Shown: piece by piece, positions 59,568 to 64,000 of the stretch
How the letters are laid out: each line of letters begins with the position of its first letter
Position numbering within the stretch: the stretch's first letter is position 1
Assembly: GCA_037974665.1 (NCBI GenBank)
Contig: CM075764.1
Coordinates: 80,127,825-80,191,824 of the forward strand
Source: Ehretia macrophylla
Taxonomy: Eukaryota > Streptophyta > Magnoliopsida > Boraginales > Ehretiaceae
Direction of reading: 5' to 3'
DNA: 64,000 nucleotides
Notes under the pieces: generated by a model
What the model was told of the DNA's origin: nothing
Databases searched by the model: none
What the model saw: only the letters and a program-made list of their open reading frames with translations
Made by a program: the position numbers and the translations under genes

Positions 59568-61542
59568 TGATGCGAATCGGCCATCCACATTCATTGCACC
59601 ATTTGGATGAATTTTCCAGCAAAGATTCAAGTCAAGATTCTATTTTCAAGATTCTTCAAGAAGTTTCAAGAAGATTTGAAGATTTGGTCAATATTTGATT
59701 TCTTTGTAATTCTATCTTAGTTTAAGTTTTAGTTTAATTTGAATTCTAGTTTATTAGAGTCCAATATGGACAAAATTAGGTGTTCACACTAGGAAGGAGT
59801 CTTTCTTGGGCTCCAAGAAAAGGAGACTTTCTTGGGCTCCAAGGAAAGGAGTCTTTCTTGGACTCCAAGTCTACTTCTTTGACTTAGTTACTATTTATAT
59901 CACTATTCATGTTAGGGTTTAGGAGTTCTTTTCCAAATAGGAAACTTATTTGTTCTTTGCCTATATAAGGCTGATTGTCATGAAATAAAAGTAAGATGTT
60001 TTTGACTATTAAATTGTGAGATTATTCTCCTTGAGTTCTCCAAGAGACTCTTTCAAACTTATTAAGGGATTCCTTGTGGCATTCACCCTTGACTTATCAA
60101 GCGGATTTCTATCCCCGTTTGTGGCGTCTTCACCATACCAAGGTTCTTGCTTTGCTAAGCAACGGGTCACGGTTCCATCCATTCCTGAAAAGTCTTGGGG
60201 TCGTTTGCCATATTTGGTGTTGAGTCGCGTCACATGTTGGCGTGGTTCGTATCACTACTTCTTCTTCTTCTTTAGCCTGCAAACTTAAGGCTTGTCGTGC
60301 TACTAGTCCAAGCATCTCTCCATAATTTGCCCCAAACTCTTCTTCTTCCTCTGCGATGTCTTCTAGTATGGGCATGTCATCAGAATGTGTATCATCTTCA
60401 GACTCAATCTCACCACTTTCCAAAACTATCATTGCTCACTTATTTGGGCATTGGCTCGCTATGTGACCTAGTCCCTAACATTTAAAATATTGAATCTCAC
60501 TAGATCGAGTCATAGTAGAGGTTGTATTACCTTGAGAGGTCATGATAATGGTGGATGGTTTCAGCTTGGGTTTGGCCTTGGAAGTAGACACATTTTCTTC
60601 TTCCTTTGGGTAACTTGTACTCCAAGGTGAACTCGAGTATTGTGGGGCAGGTCTTGGTTGCGTACCACCCCTCTTGAGTTGCTTCTCCACTTTAATTGCC
60701 ATATGCGCCAAATCCTTTAATTCCACATAATGATGTAACTCGATAGTGTTAGCAATTTCTCTGTTTAACCCATTCAAAAATCTGGCCATTGTTGCCTCTT
60801 GATCTTCCTCCACATTGGCTCTAATCATGGCCATCTCCATCTCTTTGTAATACCCATCAACACTCTTATTACCTTGATGAAAACCTTGCAGCTTGAGGTA
60901 TAAATCTATATAGTAATAACTGGGTACAAATCGCCTCTTCATCACCTTCTTCATCTCATCCCAAGTTGCAACAGGACGTTCTCCATTCTGCCTCCTATTA
61001 ATGCATACCTAATCCTACCAAACAATAGCATAATCAGTAAATTCAATTGCAGCAAGCTTTACCTTTTTCAGCTCAGAATAGTTGTGGCAATCAAACACCA
61101 ACTCGATTTTCTTTTCCCACTCAAGATAAGTTTCGGGATCATTCATCCCTTGGAATGCAGGAATCTTCATCTTGATGCTTCCTAAGTTGTTGTCAATACG
61201 ATCAACACGATCACCACGATCCCTAGCATCTGTATCTTGACCATGTCTCCTATTGCTGCCCACCGAAATTCTATCCAATTCTTCATCTAAACATTCCTCA
61301 TCGATCTCATCTACTTCTTTAGCTACCCTTCTCGGCACCATGTTTCTCCTTGGTGCATTTTGAACAACTTGTGGCTGCCCTTGTTGTGCTCTATCTTCTA
61401 CTCTATCCAACCTCACATGTATTTGTTCCAATTCAGCCCTTATCAGCTATCTCATCTCCCCCATCAATGCTTGCATATGCAAATTAGGGACTACGGGTTG
61501 TTGACCTTCTACATTGATGTCATTCTCTTGATTATGAGTCAT

Positions 61543-62403
61543 ATTTGAATTTCTCTCCCTCATGTGTTTCACTCAACTCACTTGGCTTTTACCCTCTATT
61601 AATCTCATACACTCTGCCTTTTCCTTTTCGTATTCTCCTTCAAGTTCCCTAGAAACTAACCAAGAATATCAAGAAAGGAACCAAAGCAGCGTATCAACTC
61701 TCTATCAGAATCTAAAATATTTTATTTTTTATTTTTTAAACAGACCTCTAAGGCTCTAGAAACAAGGTTAGACAAAGAAAATTGAACAAAACCCGAAGAA
61801 AGAAACCTAGAAAAATAAGAAAAGTTGAAAAAAACCTACTCGAAAACACAAAAACACCCAAAAACCCTAGTAAATGATAGAATTTGGCCCAAAGAGGACG
61901 GTGCCCACAGTATAACTGTGGGTTATGCTTAGAACGTCGTTTCCCTTCAGAAAAGTTTGGCCTCGATGGTTAATTCACTAAAAAAAAAATTTAGTGTTCA
62001 ATGTTTTTTGATTTTTCAGCTCCGAACTGTTTTTTTTTTCTTCTCTCTTTTCTTGACTTTTCAGAAACGAAAACAATGAGCAAGTCACAAGAATTCAAAT
62101 TTAGAAGCACAAGAAACCCTAATTCAAGATTCTAGGGTTTGGCCAATTGAAAGTAAGACAAGAAAACGGAATTGAAGCAAGAAACGGATTTGACAAGAAA
62201 ACAAGAAATGGAATTGAAAAGAAAACAAGACACGGAATTTAGACACAACTAAAAACGAGGAATTCAAGAAAAATGAATTGAAAGCAAGACTCAATCAAGA
62301 ACCAAGAAAGAAAATTAAAACCTTAACCTAGACACACGAAATTGACCAAGAAAACAAGAAAAAAGATAGACAAACTTGATAAACCTAAGCTCTGATTACC
62401 AAC
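61543..62403 (-). other. Family-B leader and primer site, copy B6
   Basis: The primer site TGGTAATCAGAGC (62401-62389) carries the extra A also seen in B2 and B3. The hairpin is at 61904-61922. The leader is non-coding. Confidence 0.83.
61904..61922 (-). promoter_or_regulatory. Conserved leader hairpin, copy B6 (compensatory change)
   Basis: The minus strand reads CCCACAGT-TAT-ACTGTGGG, a perfect 8-bp stem. The pair next to the loop is T-A where B2 and B7 have C-G, a second independent compensatory change. Confidence 0.65.
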
Positions 62404-63844
62404 TGATACGAACCACGTCAACATGCGACGCAACCCAACACCAAATATGGCAAACGACCCCAAGACTTTTCAGGAATGGATGGAACCGCGACCCTATACT
62501 TAGTAAAGCTAGAACCTTGGTATAGTTGAGGACGCCATAAACGAGGATGGGAAACCCGTTTGATAAGTCAAAGGTTGAACGACACAAGAATTATCTTGAT
62601 AAGTTCGAGAGTATCTTGAAGAACTCAAAGGAGAATAATCTCACAAATTTTATGAATCAAAATTGTCTAACTTTATTATCACAAAAACAACCTTATATAG
62701 GCAATAACAAATAAGTATCCTGTTTGGAATAGGACTCCTAAACCTAGCCCAAGTAGGAAAAATGTGAATAGTAACTAAGTCAAAGAAGTAGATTTGGAGC
62801 CCAAGAAAGACTCCTATTAACTATTCATGTGAATAGTAATATGAATAGTAACTAAAAAGAAAGCAAACTTGCAGTCCAAGAAAGGCTCATTTCTAATGTG
62901 AACACCTAACTTGCAGCCCAAGAAAGACTTCTCCCTAGTGTGAACACCTAATAAACTAAAATTCAAATTAAATTAAAATTAAAACTAAGATAGAATTACA
63001 AAGAAATCAAATATTGACCAAATCTTTAAATCTTTTTGAAACTTCTCAAATAATCTTATATTTCTTGAATCTTGAAAACAGAATCTTGACTTGATTCTTT
63101 GCTCTAAAAATGCCCAAAATGGTTCATTGAACGTGGACAGCCAGTTCGCATCATCGGGTACATCTGGATTACCCATTGGTATAAGGGATATTGGCATATC
63201 GAGACTGTGTTCGTGGTTCGTGGATCGAGGCTCGTGAATCGAAGATTTGGAGTGATAAGGGTTATCGATCGTATCCTTTTAAAGTATGATATTAGAATTG
63301 TTATTCATTGTTTATTTATTGTGTTAATTGTGTTAAATTGCTACATTGCATGAACCCCGGTATACTGTTCCCATTCCCCCCCTCACTGAGTATACATTAT
63401 TTGTATATTCACTTATCATCATGAATCTTTCAGGTTATAGCCAAAGGAAAGGTAATTCGTAATCACATGATAGTTTGTGCTTGAAGAGTGGCCTTACGTG
63501 TTATGTGGCTTGAGCTGTAAAAGTTGTAAAGTTTTACTTTTATGAATTGTATATACTCAATATAGGAGAGAAATGTAATTAAGCTTAACCAGGTCATAAA
63601 GTGCTTTGATAACCTAGTTTATGTAATAACTTAATAAGGTTTGAGTTCAATGCATGTATGGAGTTATTGTATGTTTGGACACGGTACTGGTCCATTTATA
63701 TGTCGTGTGCAGGTAAACTGTTTGTCCTATAAACATGGGAAACTCTATCCGTTTCTCCTCGTATTTTGTGACTTGGGTTTTGGATCGGGTTGTGTTTAGT
63801 GGATATATAGAGCTCCTGTTTCCGTGAGGGAATGAAGCGTTACA

Positions 63845-64000
63845 TTCACTGCTTTACACCGAAAAAAAAGGAGTTACGTTTGACTTTTTTCATGTACTAT
63901 CTCTTTCTTGATTGTATTTTCTCCTTGAGACATCTAAATCCTTTAAGTAATCATTCACTAGATAAGTAACACTTGATCTAGGGAGCGACCCACAGGCCAA
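63845..64000 (-). repeat. Flank of the solo LTR and family-D right arm, last segment
   Basis: From about 63885 the sequence matches the reverse complement of about 40905-40800 (ACTATCTCTTTCTTGATT, then CATCTAAATCCTTTAAGTAA, then AACACTTGA). The about 40 bp between 63845 and 63884 belong to the same insert as the ycf2-like piece. Confidence 0.65.

Larger units (their letters stand above)
56544..60254 (+). mobile_element. Family-B element B7, inserted in B6, with a LINE inside
   Basis: It is flanked by a perfect TSD CTACT (56539-56543 and 60255-60259), which interrupts the B6 frame at ...EEEEVV. The 5' LTR is 56544-57282 (739 bp) and the 3' LTR is 59568-60254 (687 bp). Most of the difference is a 56-bp-period duplication in the 5' LTR. 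The primer site TGGTATCAGAGC follows at 57285-57296. Only the gag start and the extreme end of the internal region remain; the middle is replaced by a LINE. Confidence 0.93.
55840..61542 (-). pseudogene. Family-B gag-protease of B6 (pol deleted), split by B7
   Basis: Gag starts at ATG 61542 (MTHNQENDINVEGQQP). It has the N-terminal helix with a stop, the acidic segment, [40 protein letters not shown] and a zinc knuckle broken by a stop (YFKC then GLGHIASQC). The protease lies on the far side of B7 (56543-56234) with [12 protein letters not shown] and [11 protein letters not shown]. It then runs, after frameshifts, into PRLVFEPGGFEDKSF and the polypurine tract, the same fusion as in B1, B4 and B7. 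Several stops are present. Confidence 0.9.
55072..63153 (-). mobile_element. Family-B element B6, full length, interrupted by B7
   Basis: The 3' LTR is 55072-55823 (752 bp) and the 5' LTR is 62404-63153 (750 bp), both minus-oriented. The polypurine tract is AAGAGGGGGGGAA next to 55823. The primer site is TGGTAATCAGAGC at 62401-62389. The flanks TTAGG and TCGGG look like a decayed TSD; the related LTR near 7960 suggests an ancestral TTGGG. Without B7 it is about 4.4 kb and encodes gag and protease only. Confidence 0.9.
52642..63844 (+). mobile_element. Solo gypsy (Tekay-like) LTR, about 3.1 kb, hosting B6, B7 and a LINE
   Basis: It begins TGTAACACCCGAGCC and ends ATGAAGCGTTACA. The flanks TTCAT (52637-52641) and TTCAC (63845-63849) are a near-perfect TSD. 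It consists of 52642-55071 plus 63154-63844. It shares with 7388-9375 the block around GGCCGCAGCTGGCTTGCCAG (54972 on) and GAGGACAACCTCTTTTGTTG (54831 on). No primer site follows. Its coding-like frames are short and unsupported. Confidence 0.85.

Noticed and set aside
1..64000. tRNA, rRNA, CRISPR arrays or intact autonomous element
   Set aside because: None was seen. The tRNA-like matches are primer sites, and all pol regions are broken.

Overview
This window is nuclear DNA from a flowering plant, probably a eudicot. It holds one fragment of a host gene and is otherwise almost entirely nested LTR retrotransposons. The evidence is a plant-type intron-containing UbiA prenyltransferase gene, tRNA-iMet primer sites (TGGTATCAGAGC), Ty1/copia and chromodomain-type Ty3/gypsy coding remnants, a plant L1-type LINE, a hAT-type MITE, long solo LTRs with 5-bp target duplications, and a short plastid ycf2-like piece. 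The species cannot be named from the sequence.

Layout. 1-1874: 3' end of a decayed copia element (RT, RNase H, PPT, 3' LTR). 1875-5254: minus-strand gene for a plastid UbiA aromatic prenyltransferase. Six phase-consistent exons are visible, and the gene is cut in intron 6 by the copia element. 5882-6441: hAT-type MITE with a perfect 8-bp TSD. 6450-12878: gypsy LTR remnant, then a minus-strand chromovirus (2-kb LTR, chromodomain, integrase, RNase H, RT, protease, gag zinc knuckle), cut by a copia LTR (12879-13606). 13607-28975: a dense cluster of one gypsy family, called family B here. It has a plus copy, a tandem minus array with shared LTRs, and one complete 3.8-kb element (24063-28576) with its own nested solo LTR. 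28976-37937: copia leader, copia LTR with primer site, a 4.3-kb gypsy LTR, and a broken copia RT/RNase H. 37938-40682: another gypsy LTR with a rearranged copia LTR inside. 40683-45193: a long imperfect inverted repeat flanking a decayed gypsy-type transposon (Transposase_28-like) gene. 45194-52190: three copia-family-A solo LTRs with exact 5-bp TSDs, one nested in another in opposite orientation. 52191-64000: the far arm of the inverted repeat with a ycf2-like fragment and a four-level nest: solo gypsy LTR < element B6 < element B7 < LINE.

Most interesting: several family-B copies share the same internal deletion, which removes essentially all of pol (RT, RNase H, integrase) and fuses the end of the protease region directly to the polypurine tract. 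The complete copy has matching LTRs and a TSD, so this looks like a mobilised non-autonomous gag-protease element (TR-GAG-like). All six family-B leaders carry an 8-bp-stem hairpin about 0.3 kb upstream of gag, and two copies have compensatory base-pair changes, suggesting a selected RNA structure such as a packaging or dimerisation signal. Two family-B copies also carry apparent host-derived inserts, one of them ending in AATAAA plus poly(A).

No intact retroelement open reading frame was found. Every coding region except the visible prenyltransferase exons has stops, frameshifts or deletions. Nothing here resembles a bacterial system, CRISPR array, rRNA or tRNA gene.
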